NCBI GenBank assembly: GCA_041675165.1
Contig: JBAYUI010000002.1
Location: 1 to 64,000 of the forward strand
From: CAIKZD01 sp041675165
Lineage (GTDB): Bacteria; Patescibacteriota; Minisyncoccia; Moranbacterales; UBA2206
DNA length: 64,000 nucleotides
Direction of reading: 5' to 3'
The notes under the pieces were generated by a model. It saw nothing but the letters and a program-made list of their open reading frames with translations, ran no database searches and had not been told where the DNA came from. Position 1 is the first letter of the stretch. The number at the start of each line of letters is the position of its first letter. Position numbers and translations under genes: made by a program. Below are positions 1 to 7,741 of this stretch, one piece after another.

Positions 1-584
1 AAAACATCGAAATTGATTTCATCACCATCGGTAAAAAAGGCGAGAACGTGGTGCGACGCACTGGTAAAAATATCGTGGCCTCGTTCAATGAATTGTCCTA
101 TCTGCCCAAAGTGGATGATGTGATAGTGGTGGGCAAAATGGTCATTGATGATTATCTGGCCAAAAAATATGACAAGGTGGTGATTTTCTATACGGATTAT
201 GTATCGGCGATGAGTCAGCAGGCCAAAGTGAGGCAGCTTCTGCCGATTTCCAAGATCGACTTGGAAAAGCAGATTGCGGAGATGGACATTCTAGCCAAGG
301 AGTATGGCTTGAAAGATGTGCATTCGGAATATAAAGTGGAACCGACCCCGAACTTGGTTTTGGAATATATTTTCCCGCGCCTGATTGAGATGCAGATCTA
401 TCACGCCATTTTGGAATCCAACGCGTCCAAAGAATCATCCAGAATGCTGGCCATGCGCAACGCCACAGACGCGGCCGGGGAAATGAAAAACAGTCTGACA
501 TTTGTGTTCAATCAGATCCGGCAAGGCAAGATTACACAAGAGATTGCGGAAATTTCAGCGGGGAGAGCGGCGCTGGAAAGTTAG
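1..584 (+). CDS. atpG: F1F0 ATP synthase gamma subunit, 5'-truncated by window edge
   Basis: This is the C-terminal part of the central rotor stalk of F1, which couples proton flow to ATP synthesis. The reading frame is open from base 3, so the true start lies upstream. The visible 190 or so residues end in the typical gamma C-terminal helix (MRNATDAAGEMKNSL, then RQGKITQEIAEI), which enters the alpha/beta hexamer. The stop codon lies inside the left arm of a long palindrome, and a reverse-strand gene then separates it from atpD, so the classic atpG-atpD-atpC order is kept but interrupted. atpA and the F0 genes presumably lie upstream. Confidence 0.93.
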   Translation, partial: NIEIDFITIGKKGENVVRRTGKNIVASFNELSYLPKVDDVIVVGKMVIDDYLAKKYDKVVIFYTDYVSAMSQQAKVRQLLPISKIDLEKQIAEMDILAKEYGLKDVHSEYKVEPTPNLVLEYIFPRLIEMQIYHAILESNASKESSRMLAMRNATDAAGEMKNSLTFVFNQIRQGKITQEIAEISAGRAALES

Positions 585-680
585 TCAGAACCGCTGATTC
601 GCACATGAGACCACGTGATTGCACTGAATTTTAAATTCACGTGCAATCAGGATGATCATGTGAGAATCAGTGGTTCTGAC
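584..680. repeat. Long imperfect palindrome, copy 1 of a two-copy family
   Basis: Two arms of about 48 bases (584-631 and 632-680) are near-perfect reverse complements, with outer ends gtcagaaccgctgattc and gaatcagtggttctgac. The element starts on the last base of the atpG stop codon. A second copy lies at 28309-28497, after parA. There is no T tract, so it is not a standard terminator, though it would fold strongly in RNA. Confidence 0.85.
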
Positions 681-700
681 AGTTCTTTGGAAAATTTTGG

Positions 701-742
701 AAAAAAAATCGTCACGATCTATGTAGATAGAAAGTGACGACT
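701..742 (-). terminator. Intrinsic terminator of the small reverse-strand gene
   Basis: tcgtcac (709-715) pairs with gtgacga (734-740). On the reverse strand the stem is followed by eight T (701-708). It lies just downstream of the 780-1007 gene. Confidence 0.7.
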
Positions 743-779
743 TGGGAGAGGCAAAAGAACGGTAATCCTGAATAGTAGG

Positions 780-1007
780 TTATAATATTTTTTCTCTTTG
801 AGCTACTCTTTGAGCCACGACGATAGACAGGATTGTCCCAGTAAAAGCGTTAACTCCTCCTGCTAGCGATGAAATTGCTAGAACATGAGTGGATATAGAG
901 GCAGGTTCTTTTGAAAGAACGCTTGCTACAACTCCTATCATTAAAATTACGAGCAAGTAGGATAAAATAGCGCCAATACTTAAAATAAAAGTGGGAACAT
1001 TTTTCAT
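780..1007 (-). CDS. Small membrane protein of unknown function
   Basis: The 75-residue product has two predicted membrane segments (about residues 7-30 and 40-64) and a short basic tail (RVAQREKIL). It has an AGGAG ribosome binding site about seven bases before ATG and a terminator downstream, which support a real gene. It sits in reverse orientation between atpG and atpD, an unusual place. I do not recognise a family. It could be an inserted gene unrelated to the ATP synthase. Confidence 0.6.
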   Translation of the reverse strand: MKNVPTFILSIGAILSYLLVILMIGVVASVLSKEPASISTHVLAISSLAGGVNAFTGTILSIVVAQRVAQREKIL

Positions 1008-1156
1008 GACAAGCTCCTTATTTTGAAAGAAATGGTTTGTTGGATAAAATACCTTGATTTATTACAACCCCGTATTATACTCCAAAATCACCAAAAAGTC
1101 AAGAGTTGAATTGTCATAAGGGAAAAATGACTGAAATAAAGGGAAAAACAGTAAAT

Positions 1157-1282
1157 TTTTAATAATCAATATTCAATAACCAATACTCATTCAATATCCA
1201 ATAAATTAATATTCAATGTATTTGATTAAATATTGAGATATTATTTATTGAATGGATATTGAACATTGAATATTGAGTATTA
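1157..1282. repeat. AT-rich repeat region before atpD
   Basis: Permutations of 'aatattcaata' and 'attgaatattga' recur in both orientations and form imperfect inverted repeats. Similar sequence lies at 32690-32735. It is of the low-complexity intergenic type; no gene is seen in it. Confidence 0.6.
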
Positions 1283-1290
1283 TTAGTAAG

Positions 1291-1323
1291 TTAATAAATA
1301 AGTTTAAATTTATATAATATAAT
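1291..1323 (+). promoter_or_regulatory. Putative promoter of atpD-atpC, close to the start codon
   Basis: Overlapping TATAAT boxes at 1313-1318 and 1318-1323 end only a few bases before the ATG at 1327. A weak -35 (TTAATA, 1291-1296) lies 16 bases upstream. No Shine-Dalgarno is visible, which suggests a nearly leaderless transcript. Confidence 0.4.
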
Positions 1324-1326
1324 ATT

Positions 1327-2715
1327 ATGAACAAAGGAAAAATCACACAGATCATTGGGCCGGTGGTCGATGTGGAATTCGCGGATGGGCTGCCGAAGAT
1401 TTATGACGCACTCGAGATAAAACTTCCCGCCTCATCGGCGGGTGCGACCAGCAAGCTGGTCTTAGAAACTCATCAGCACACTGGCGGGAACAAGGTGCGG
1501 GCGGTGGCGATGGGTTCGACGGATGGCCTGCGGCGCGGGATGGAAGTGACGGATACGGGCGCGGCAATTTCGGTGCCGGTGGGGGCGGGCGTTTTGGGAC
1601 GGATGTTTAATCTTTTAGGCGAAACGATTGATGGAATTGACACACCGATTAAAATGGAAAGAAGAGATCCGATTCACAGAGACGCGCCGAGATTCGAAGA
1701 CCAATCGACGCAAGCGGAAATTTTGGAAACCGGCATCAAGGTTATCGACCTTATCTGTCCTTTTGTGAAAGGTGGAAAAGTGGGACTGTTCGGTGGTGCA
1801 GGCGTGGGCAAGACGGTGGTTATTCAAGAACTCATTCGAAACATTGCGGCCGTGCATGGCGGCTATTCTATTTTTGCTGGTGTGGGAGAACGAACCCGCG
1901 AAGGCAATGACTTGTATCATGAAATGAAAGAATCAGGCGTGCTGGATAAAACTGCACTTGTTTTCGGTCAGATGAATGAACCGCCGGGAGCGAGACAACG
2001 CATCGCTTTGTCAGCACTCACGATGGCGGAATATTTCCGTGACACGGAAGGCAAGGACGTGCTGTTCTTTGTGGATAACATTTTCCGTTTCACGCAGGCC
2101 GGCTCGGAAGTGTCTGCACTTCTCGGGCGTATTCCATCAGCCGTGGGTTATCAGCCGACTTTGGCGGAGGAAATGGGACGCTTGCAAGAGCGCATCACTT
2201 CGACTAAGAAAGGTTCAGTCACATCCGTGCAAGCGGTGTATGTGCCGGCGGACGATCTCACCGATCCAGCGCCTGCCACCACTTTCGGACATCTTGATTC
2301 AACAGTGGTGTTGTCTCGTGGTCTCTCTGAACTTGGAATTTATCCGGCCGTGGATCCATTGGACTCTTCTTCCACAATTTTGGATCCGAAAATTGTGGGC
2401 GAAGAACATTACAACGTGGCGCGCGGCGTGCAGAAAGTTTTGCAGAGATACAAAGACTTACAAGATATCATTGCCATTTTGGGCATGGAAGAATTGTCAG
2501 ACGAAGATCGCGTGATTGTGGCGCGAGCGCGTAAAGTCCAGAAGTTCTTGTCACAACCATTTTTCGTGGCTGAACAATTCACCGGCACCCCTGGCAAATA
2601 TGTAAAACTGGCTGACACGATCAAGTCGTTCAAGATGATTTTGGAAGGCGCTTATGATGAAATTCCGGAGCAAGAGTTTTATATGAAAGGCAGTTTGGAG
2701 GAGATTTCTAAGTAA
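1327..2715 (+). CDS. atpD: F1F0 ATP synthase beta subunit
   Basis: This is the catalytic subunit of F1, carrying the ADP/phosphate site. Its 462 residues are normal for the family. The N-terminal beta barrel (GKITQIIGPVVDVEF) is followed by the Walker A loop GGAGVGKTV at about residue 155, the GERTREGNDLY segment, the FVDNIFRFTQAGSEVSALL region and the DPAPATTF motif. It is followed 39 bases later by atpC. There is no clear ribosome binding site; a TATAAT box lies next to the start. Confidence 0.98.
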   Translation: MNKGKITQIIGPVVDVEFADGLPKIYDALEIKLPASSAGATSKLVLETHQHTGGNKVRAVAMGSTDGLRRGMEVTDTGAAISVPVGAGVLGRMFNLLGETIDGIDTPIKMERRDPIHRDAPRFEDQSTQAEILETGIKVIDLICPFVKGGKVGLFGGAGVGKTVVIQELIRNIAAVHGGYSIFAGVGERTREGNDLYHEMKESGVLDKTALVFGQMNEPPGARQRIALSALTMAEYFRDTEGKDVLFFVDNIFRFTQAGSEVSALLGRIPSAVGYQPTLAEEMGRLQERITSTKKGSVTSVQAVYVPADDLTDPAPATTFGHLDSTVVLSRGLSELGIYPAVDPLDSSSTILDPKIVGEEHYNVARGVQKVLQRYKDLQDIIAILGMEELSDEDRVIVARARKVQKFLSQPFFVAEQFTGTPGKYVKLADTIKSFKMILEGAYDEIPEQEFYMKGSLEEISK

Positions 2716-2754
2716 CCTAAGATTCTTAAGTAACTTAAGCAACTTAACTTTTAT

Positions 2755-3207
2755 ATGTCTGGTTCATTAATCAAATTCAAAATCATTACGCCTGAGAAAA
2801 CCGTTTTTGAGTCCGAGGTATCTCAGGTGACTTTGCCGGTAACGGAAGGTGAAGTGACAATTCTGGCCAATCACCGGCCATACATCGCCTCGCTTGAGTC
2901 GGGGGAAATTGTTCTGAAGACGAAAAAGCAGGAGGGTGAGGAAGAAACGAGTCTGGTGGTGTCCGGTGGCTTTATTGAATTCAATGAAAATGTTCTGACG
3001 GTCTTGGCAGACACGGCGGAACGGGCGGAAGAAATTGATCTGAAGCGCGCGGAAGAAGCGCGAGCGCGAGCGGAAGAATTGAAAAAGAGCGCTATTTCGA
3101 TGGATGAAAATGAATATGCACAAGTGGCGGCGGCCATCCAGAAAGAATCGGCGCGCATCCGCGTGGCGCAGAAGCATTACACTAGGAATGGCATGAAGAT
3201 AAACTAA
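2755..3207 (+). CDS. atpC: F1F0 ATP synthase epsilon subunit
   Basis: This rotor-stalk subunit regulates ATP hydrolysis. The 150-residue product shows the N-terminal beta-sandwich (LIKFKIITPEKTVFESEV, then TEGEVTILANHRPYIASL) and a C-terminal helical region rich in A, E, R and K (about residues 85-140). It closes the ATP synthase operon and is followed by a nested palindrome rather than a T-tract terminator. Confidence 0.95.
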   Translation: MSGSLIKFKIITPEKTVFESEVSQVTLPVTEGEVTILANHRPYIASLESGEIVLKTKKQEGEEETSLVVSGGFIEFNENVLTVLADTAERAEEIDLKRAEEARARAEELKKSAISMDENEYAQVAAAIQKESARIRVAQKHYTRNGMKIN

Positions 3208-3307
3208 TACCAATTTAACTTATTCCGTGCAGCAAACATTGGAGGCTAAGCCTCCAAAAGGGAGGCTTAGCCTCCTGAAAGCGGAATCAATCTAGTTAAT
3301 TTGATAT
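3208..3307. repeat. Nested palindromic element after atpC
   Basis: Inner palindromes ggaggctaagcctcc (3241-3255) and ggaggcttagcctcc (3261-3275) are also complementary to each other. Outer arms (3208-3227 and 3282-3306, around attccg/cggaat) pair imperfectly. It could end or protect atp mRNA. No T tract follows. Confidence 0.6.
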
Positions 3308-3318
3308 AAGACAGGTCT

Positions 3319-3456
3319 ATGAAAAGCAAGACCAATCTTTTAGTCGAACTTAACAAAAAGCACGCGGAAATTTTTTGCTCTCAAAAAATCGGATATATGA
3401 ACTCTATGGCAGTGGTGGTCGATCAGAACACGATGAAAATGGAAACGGTGGAATAG
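3319..3456 (+). CDS. Possible 45-residue protein, unknown
   Basis: An ATG-started frame (MKSKTNLLVELNKKHAEI...) fills the gap between atpC and the hydrogenase-like operon. The ribosome binding site is weak (acagg). There is no recognisable domain. It may be spurious. Confidence 0.25.
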   Translation: MKSKTNLLVELNKKHAEIFCSQKIGYMNSMAVVVDQNTMKMETVE

Positions 3457-3473
3457 GAAAAGTAATCCACAGG

Positions 3474-3501
3474 TTGACAAATCCAGCCAGGAGAGTAGGA
3501 T
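3474..3501 (+). promoter_or_regulatory. Putative sigma-70 promoter of the hydrogenase-4-like operon
   Basis: TTGACA (3474-3479) and TAGGAT (3496-3501) are 16 bases apart. They lie about 80 bases before the first gene of the operon (3584). Confidence 0.5.
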
Positions 3502-3583
3502 AGTATTTGTTGAAACTTAATATATCTTTTATTTTAACTTCGGGTAATTCCGTTTTTTTGTTTGTTTTAGGGACGTTATTGTT

Positions 3584-4126
3584 ATGAAAATTTTTAAATT
3601 GCTGGACACTTTATTTTTGGGAAAAAAAGTCACTGAAAAAAGAGGTGATTTTTTTCCGACTGAAAGGGATTTTGAATTTGAGGAAGTCGGTCAGGAAGTG
3701 AAAGAAATTATAAATAATTTGTACGGTGGCCGGTCATTGCATATCCGAGCGGTGGATGCCGGCTCAAATAATGCGGAAGAGATCGAACTTACCGCGCTCA
3801 CCAATGCCTATTATGACATTGACCGCTTCGGCTTGAATTTCGTAGCTTCGCCGCGGCACGCCGATATGCTTTTTGTCACGGGACCGGTGACACGTAATTT
3901 GGAAAGAGCTTTGCTCACGACTTATGAAGCCGCGCCGCATCCAGTGATCGTAGCGGCGGTCGGTGACGGCGCGATCGATGGCGGAATTTGGAAGGATTCT
4001 TATGCCGTGGTCGGCGGAGTGGACAAAGTCATTCCGGTGCACGTTTGCATTCCCGGCGATCCGCCGACGCCGACAGAGATCCTGCGCGGAGTGCTGGCGG
4101 CTCTCCAAAATCATAAAATCAAATAA
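3584..4126 (+). CDS. NuoB/HyfI-like small subunit lacking all Fe-S ligand cysteines
   Basis: The 180-residue product matches the small subunit of group 4 hydrogenases and complex I (EchC/HycG/HyfI/NuoB), which normally holds one [4Fe-4S] cluster and docks the large subunit to the membrane arm. Family segments are clear: DIDRFGLNFVASPRHADML, TGPVTRN, WKDSYAVVGGVDKVIPV. The cluster ligands are absent. The usual GSCNGCEIE reads GSNNAEEIE (from residue 60), the GAC position reads GDG (about 126), and PGCPP reads PGDPP (about 157). The only cysteine is in VHVCIPG. The frame is intact and the surrounding family residues are conserved, so this looks like divergence under constraint rather than decay. 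It is the first gene of a five-gene operon. Confidence 0.85.
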   Translation: MKIFKLLDTLFLGKKVTEKRGDFFPTERDFEFEEVGQEVKEIINNLYGGRSLHIRAVDAGSNNAEEIELTALTNAYYDIDRFGLNFVASPRHADMLFVTGPVTRNLERALLTTYEAAPHPVIVAAVGDGAIDGGIWKDSYAVVGGVDKVIPVHVCIPGDPPTPTEILRGVLAALQNHKIK

Positions 4127-4129
4127 TCT

Positions 4130-6124
4130 ATGTTGGAAAAATATATCCTAATCGGTATGGGGGTTTATTTTTGCGGACTGGCTTTGTCCGCCGTTTTGGC
4201 GTTCTTCGGCCAGTCATTTAAGAAGGGGGCATATCTTTTTATCTTTTCCAATGTGGTCGGTTTTTTGTCCGCCCTTGGATATTTTCTGAATAACGCTGGT
4301 GATAATTTCAGCTTGGCTCATTTTGATTGGTTTTTCCAATTCGCGCCGAGACTTGATTTTTTGTCGGCTATTTTTTTCCTAGTCATCAGTGGTGTTTCTG
4401 TTTTAGTAGGTGTCTATAGTTTGCGTTATTTGGAATTATATAAGGAAGAATATGATCCGCGGATGGTGCAATTTTTGATGGCTTTTTTTGTCCTAGGGAT
4501 GCAAGGCGTTCTGATCGCCAATAACACTTTCGCTTTCTTATTTTTCTGGGAAGTGATGTCAATCACTTCTTTCTTCTTGGTCTTTTCGGATAGGAAGCAT
4601 GAATCGATCAAAGCAGCGTTTTTATACTTCATTATGACGCATTTGGGCGCGTCAGCCATTTTGGGAGGTTTTTTGATCTTGGGCGGCGGATCATTTTCAT
4701 ATGACCTTAGCCATATCCGCAGTGCCTCGGAAAATCTTTCTCCGGCCATGGCCGCTTTGGCGTTTTTGCTTTTTGTTTTCGGTTTCGGGTCGAAAGCGGG
4801 GCTGGTGCCGTTCCACATATGGCTGCCGGAGGCGCATCCGCAAGCCCCGAGCAACATTTCGGCGATGATGAGCGGTTTGATGTTGAAAATTGCCGTGTAT
4901 GGGTTCATTATGGTTAGTCTGGGTATGGCGCGTATTCCCAGCTGGGCGGGATTGGTCGTCCTGTCACTGGGTCTTCTCTCCGGCGTAGTCGGGGCGTTAT
5001 ATGCCGCGGTGGAAAGGGATATGAAAAAAGCTTTGGCTTATAGTAGTATCGAAAATATGGGAATCATTTTCATCATGCTGGGCTTGGCCGTTTATCTTTC
5101 GGTTTTCGGAAAATATCAAGCCATCGTTTATGCTCTTTTTGCCTTTGCCATTTTTCACGCTGTGAGTCACGCATTGTTCAAGACCGCGCTTTTTCTCAGC
5201 AGTGGAATAGTTATTAGCAGGGTGCATACTAAAAGTTTGGAGATGATGGGCGGCCTAGCCAAACTGATGCCGATTTTCAGCTTGGCTTTCCTTCTGGCCA
5301 TTTTAGGATCCTTGCCTTTGCCATTGTTCGCGACTTTCTATGGCGAGTGGGGGCTCATCCAAAATATCATATTACTTCTGGGTGAAAAAAGTCTGGGGGC
5401 GGGAACCATAGTGATGCTTCTGGCCATCCTGTCCGCGGTGGCGATGGTGAGCGGGTTGGCGATATTTGCGATGATAAAGGTTTTCAGCTTATCTATGCTG
5501 GGCTTGCCGCATAACACTCATATGGAAAAAAGGGAAGAGAAGGCGGACGGTCTTTTGATCGCGCCTGTTCTATGCTTGGGCGCGGGCGTGGTGGCCTTGG
5601 GAATTTTTGCCAAATTTTTCATTACTGATATTGCAACGCATATTCAAACGGCGGCAACTGGCGCGGTTCCTGCAGCTAGCTTGCCACTGATGAACATATC
5701 TTCCTTGGCCGTCAGTGGTGCAATCATACTTTTCAGTTTGGCGGTGTATGCTATGCAAAAAATCGTTCTGACTAATGACAAGGAAAGATTTTATCATACT
5801 TGGGATTGTGGGCAAGCAATCGACGTGACAATGCAATACAGTGCTACGGCTTTTTCTGCGCCTATCAGATTTTTTTTCCTGACTTTCATCGGCCGCCGGA
5901 AAGTGATGCAATCGGAAGCGATTGTAGGGACGAATCCGTGGATCAGAAAATATAATTTCCGCCTGTCTATCCGTCCGAGTTGGAATGATGTTTTGTATGC
6001 TCCGATTGCGAAAAGTTTGCTCAGCGCGGCGAAAAAAATCCGTTGCATCCAAAACGGGCGCATCCAATATTATATCTTATTCTTGCTTTTGGCTCTAACT
6101 ATCACTCTAATTTTTGCTTTATGA
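4130..6124 (+). CDS. HyfB/NuoL-type proton-translocating membrane subunit
   Basis: The 664-residue polytopic protein belongs to the antiporter-like family shared by complex I (NuoL/M/N), hydrogenase-4 (HyfB) and Mrp antiporters, close to HyfB in length. Residues tied to ion transfer are present: the TM5 glutamate in FFWEVMSITS, the TM7 lysine in FGSKAGLVPFHIWLPEAHP, and the lysine in HAVSHALFKTALFLSSG. The last 100 residues form a soluble arm and a final membrane helix. It starts three bases after the small subunit and its TGA overlaps the next ATG (ATGA), so translation is coupled. Confidence 0.9.
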   Translation: MLEKYILIGMGVYFCGLALSAVLAFFGQSFKKGAYLFIFSNVVGFLSALGYFLNNAGDNFSLAHFDWFFQFAPRLDFLSAIFFLVISGVSVLVGVYSLRYLELYKEEYDPRMVQFLMAFFVLGMQGVLIANNTFAFLFFWEVMSITSFFLVFSDRKHESIKAAFLYFIMTHLGASAILGGFLILGGGSFSYDLSHIRSASENLSPAMAALAFLLFVFGFGSKAGLVPFHIWLPEAHPQAPSNISAMMSGLMLKIAVYGFIMVSLGMARIPSWAGLVVLSLGLLSGVVGALYAAVERDMKKALAYSSIENMGIIFIMLGLAVYLSVFGKYQAIVYALFAFAIFHAVSHALFKTALFLSSGIVISRVHTKSLEMMGGLAKLMPIFSLAFLLAILGSLPLPLFATFYGEWGLIQNIILLLGEKSLGAGTIVMLLAILSAVAMVSGLAIFAMIKVFSLSMLGLPHNTHMEKREEKADGLLIAPVLCLGAGVVALGIFAKFFITDIATHIQTAATGAVPAASLPLMNISSLAVSGAIILFSLAVYAMQKIVLTNDKERFYHTWDCGQAIDVTMQYSATAFSAPIRFFFLTFIGRRKVMQSEAIVGTNPWIRKYNFRLSIRPSWNDVLYAPIAKSLLSAAKKIRCIQNGRIQYYILFLLLALTITLIFAL

Positions 6125-7716
6125 ATCCGATAATCGCCACTCTGATCCAAATCGTTTTTGTCCTAGCTATCGCGCCATATGCCACGGGTCTGGTGAAATT
6201 TTTAAAGGCGCGTTTGCAAGGCCGAGATGGCGCTTCGCCTTTTTTGTCCTATGTCACTGTGGCGACGCTGCTCAAAAAAGAAATGGTGATATCTGAAACG
6301 GTTTCGTGGATATGGCGCGCGGTGCCGTTCGTTGTTTTCGGCAGTGTGGTTTTTTTGGCGGCTATCGTCCCGCTTGTTTTTACAGGCGCCGCGTTGGCAT
6401 CACTCAGTGATTTTTTGGTGGTGGCGGGGGTGTTGGCAGTCGGCTCAATCTTTTTGGTACTAGGCGGATTGGATGCGGGCAGCGCTTTTGGCGGGATGGG
6501 ATCCAGCCGGGAAATGACTATTGCGGCGCTCATCGAGCCGGTCGTCATTATGATTTTTGCCACTGTCAGTTTCATTACTAAACAATCCACGCTGGATGGT
6601 ATGTTGGGCGCGCAAGTCGGATTCCAGCCATATCTGATTTTGACTGTTATTGCCCTTGTCTTGGTGGCTTTGGCGGAAAACGCGCGCTATCCTGTGGATA
6701 ATCCGGCCACCCATTTGGAGCTGACCATGGTGCATGAAGCGATGATATTGGAATATAGCGGAAAATATTTAGCCCTTTTGGAATACGCGTATTCCATAAA
6801 GCTAGTGGTTTTTTCATTGCTCATCGCTAATTTTATCTTCCCGATGTCACTGGTCGGGGCGCACACAATGGGAATGGGGGCGTTGGGAATGGGACTTTTG
6901 CTCAGCACCGCAAAGGTCATTTCAGCGATGATGGGTCTGGCTTTTCTCGAATCGGTTATGGCCAAGATGCGGTTCTATCGGATGTCGGAATATTTCTCTA
7001 TCGCATATGTCGTGGCATTTTTAGGAATGATCACGGCACTCCTTATGAATTTCGGAGAAATGTCCTTGCAATACAACGCGCTCTTTTCTCTTTTGGCGGT
7101 GGTGTGCGTAGTGCTCCTCTTTGGGCGAGTGCGTTTGAAAGCGATTTTGCGTTATTATGCATTTTCTTCTTTGGCCATCGCGGCCTTGGCTCTGAGTCTG
7201 CTTCCATTGGTGGCGGAAGAGGAAAGGGCGCATCTGTGGCTGTTTGCTATTTTCACTATCATCACGAAAACAATGGCTGTGCCGTATGTCATCAATCGAT
7301 CGAGCCATGCCAAAAGGAGCCTGACAAATCTGCCCTCTTTTCTCCGTCCGGGAAAAAGCTATTTTTTGGCTGTTTTTCTTATGATCCTGACCTATTTCAC
7401 TTTGCGGAACATTTCTATTACGGGCTTGGTCAAATGGAACTCACTGCTATATGCTTCGGTGACACTGATAGTTTTGGGGATTACGATGATGATCATCAAG
7501 CGCAATATTTTTTCTCAGATTGTGGGACTGCTCATCATTGAAAACGGCATCGCGGTTTTTGTTCTGGCCACGGTCGGTTCCCTTCCGATTGTCATCGAAT
7601 TTGGAATTTTCGCGGTGACGGTGGCGACTGCGTATATTTTAGCGATATTGAGTTCACAGATCAGTCAGCTGTATGGCAGCACGGACACGGATGATCTGCG
7701 CGGACTGACGGAATAA
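6121..7716 (+). CDS. HyfC (NuoH-like) - HyfE (NuoK-like) fusion membrane subunit
   Basis: The 531-residue protein joins two subunits that are normally separate. Residues 1 to about 305 match HyfC/HycD/NuoH, the subunit linking the membrane arm to the small and large subunits, with the acidic loops LAENARYPVDNPATHLELTMVHEAM and EYSGKYLALLEYA. Residues from about 320 match HyfE/NuoK, with the intramembrane glutamate in GLLIIENGIAVF. The ATG at 6121 was chosen because it overlaps the upstream stop (ATGA); an upstream in-frame start would overlap the previous gene by about 80 bases. The charged residues of the ion path are kept, in contrast to the loss of redox ligands in the peripheral subunits. 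Confidence 0.85.
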   Translation: MNPIIATLIQIVFVLAIAPYATGLVKFLKARLQGRDGASPFLSYVTVATLLKKEMVISETVSWIWRAVPFVVFGSVVFLAAIVPLVFTGAALASLSDFLVVAGVLAVGSIFLVLGGLDAGSAFGGMGSSREMTIAALIEPVVIMIFATVSFITKQSTLDGMLGAQVGFQPYLILTVIALVLVALAENARYPVDNPATHLELTMVHEAMILEYSGKYLALLEYAYSIKLVVFSLLIANFIFPMSLVGAHTMGMGALGMGLLLSTAKVISAMMGLAFLESVMAKMRFYRMSEYFSIAYVVAFLGMITALLMNFGEMSLQYNALFSLLAVVCVVLLFGRVRLKAILRYYAFSSLAIAALALSLLPLVAEEERAHLWLFAIFTIITKTMAVPYVINRSSHAKRSLTNLPSFLRPGKSYFLAVFLMILTYFTLRNISITGLVKWNSLLYASVTLIVLGITMMIIKRNIFSQIVGLLIIENGIAVFVLATVGSLPIVIEFGIFAVTVATAYILAILSSQISQLYGSTDTDDLRGLTE

Positions 7717-7741
7717 TATATTTTTCTTAATCTAATTTTTT

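Noticed and set aside
3584..4126. Small subunit as a decayed pseudogene
   Set aside because: The frame is intact, length is normal and the non-cysteine family residues are well kept, so selective loss of ligands is the better reading.
6043..6120. Longer start for the HyfC-HyfE gene at 6043
   Set aside because: It would overlap the upstream gene by about 80 bases; the ATG at 6121 forms a coupled ATGA overlap and gives the family N-terminus.
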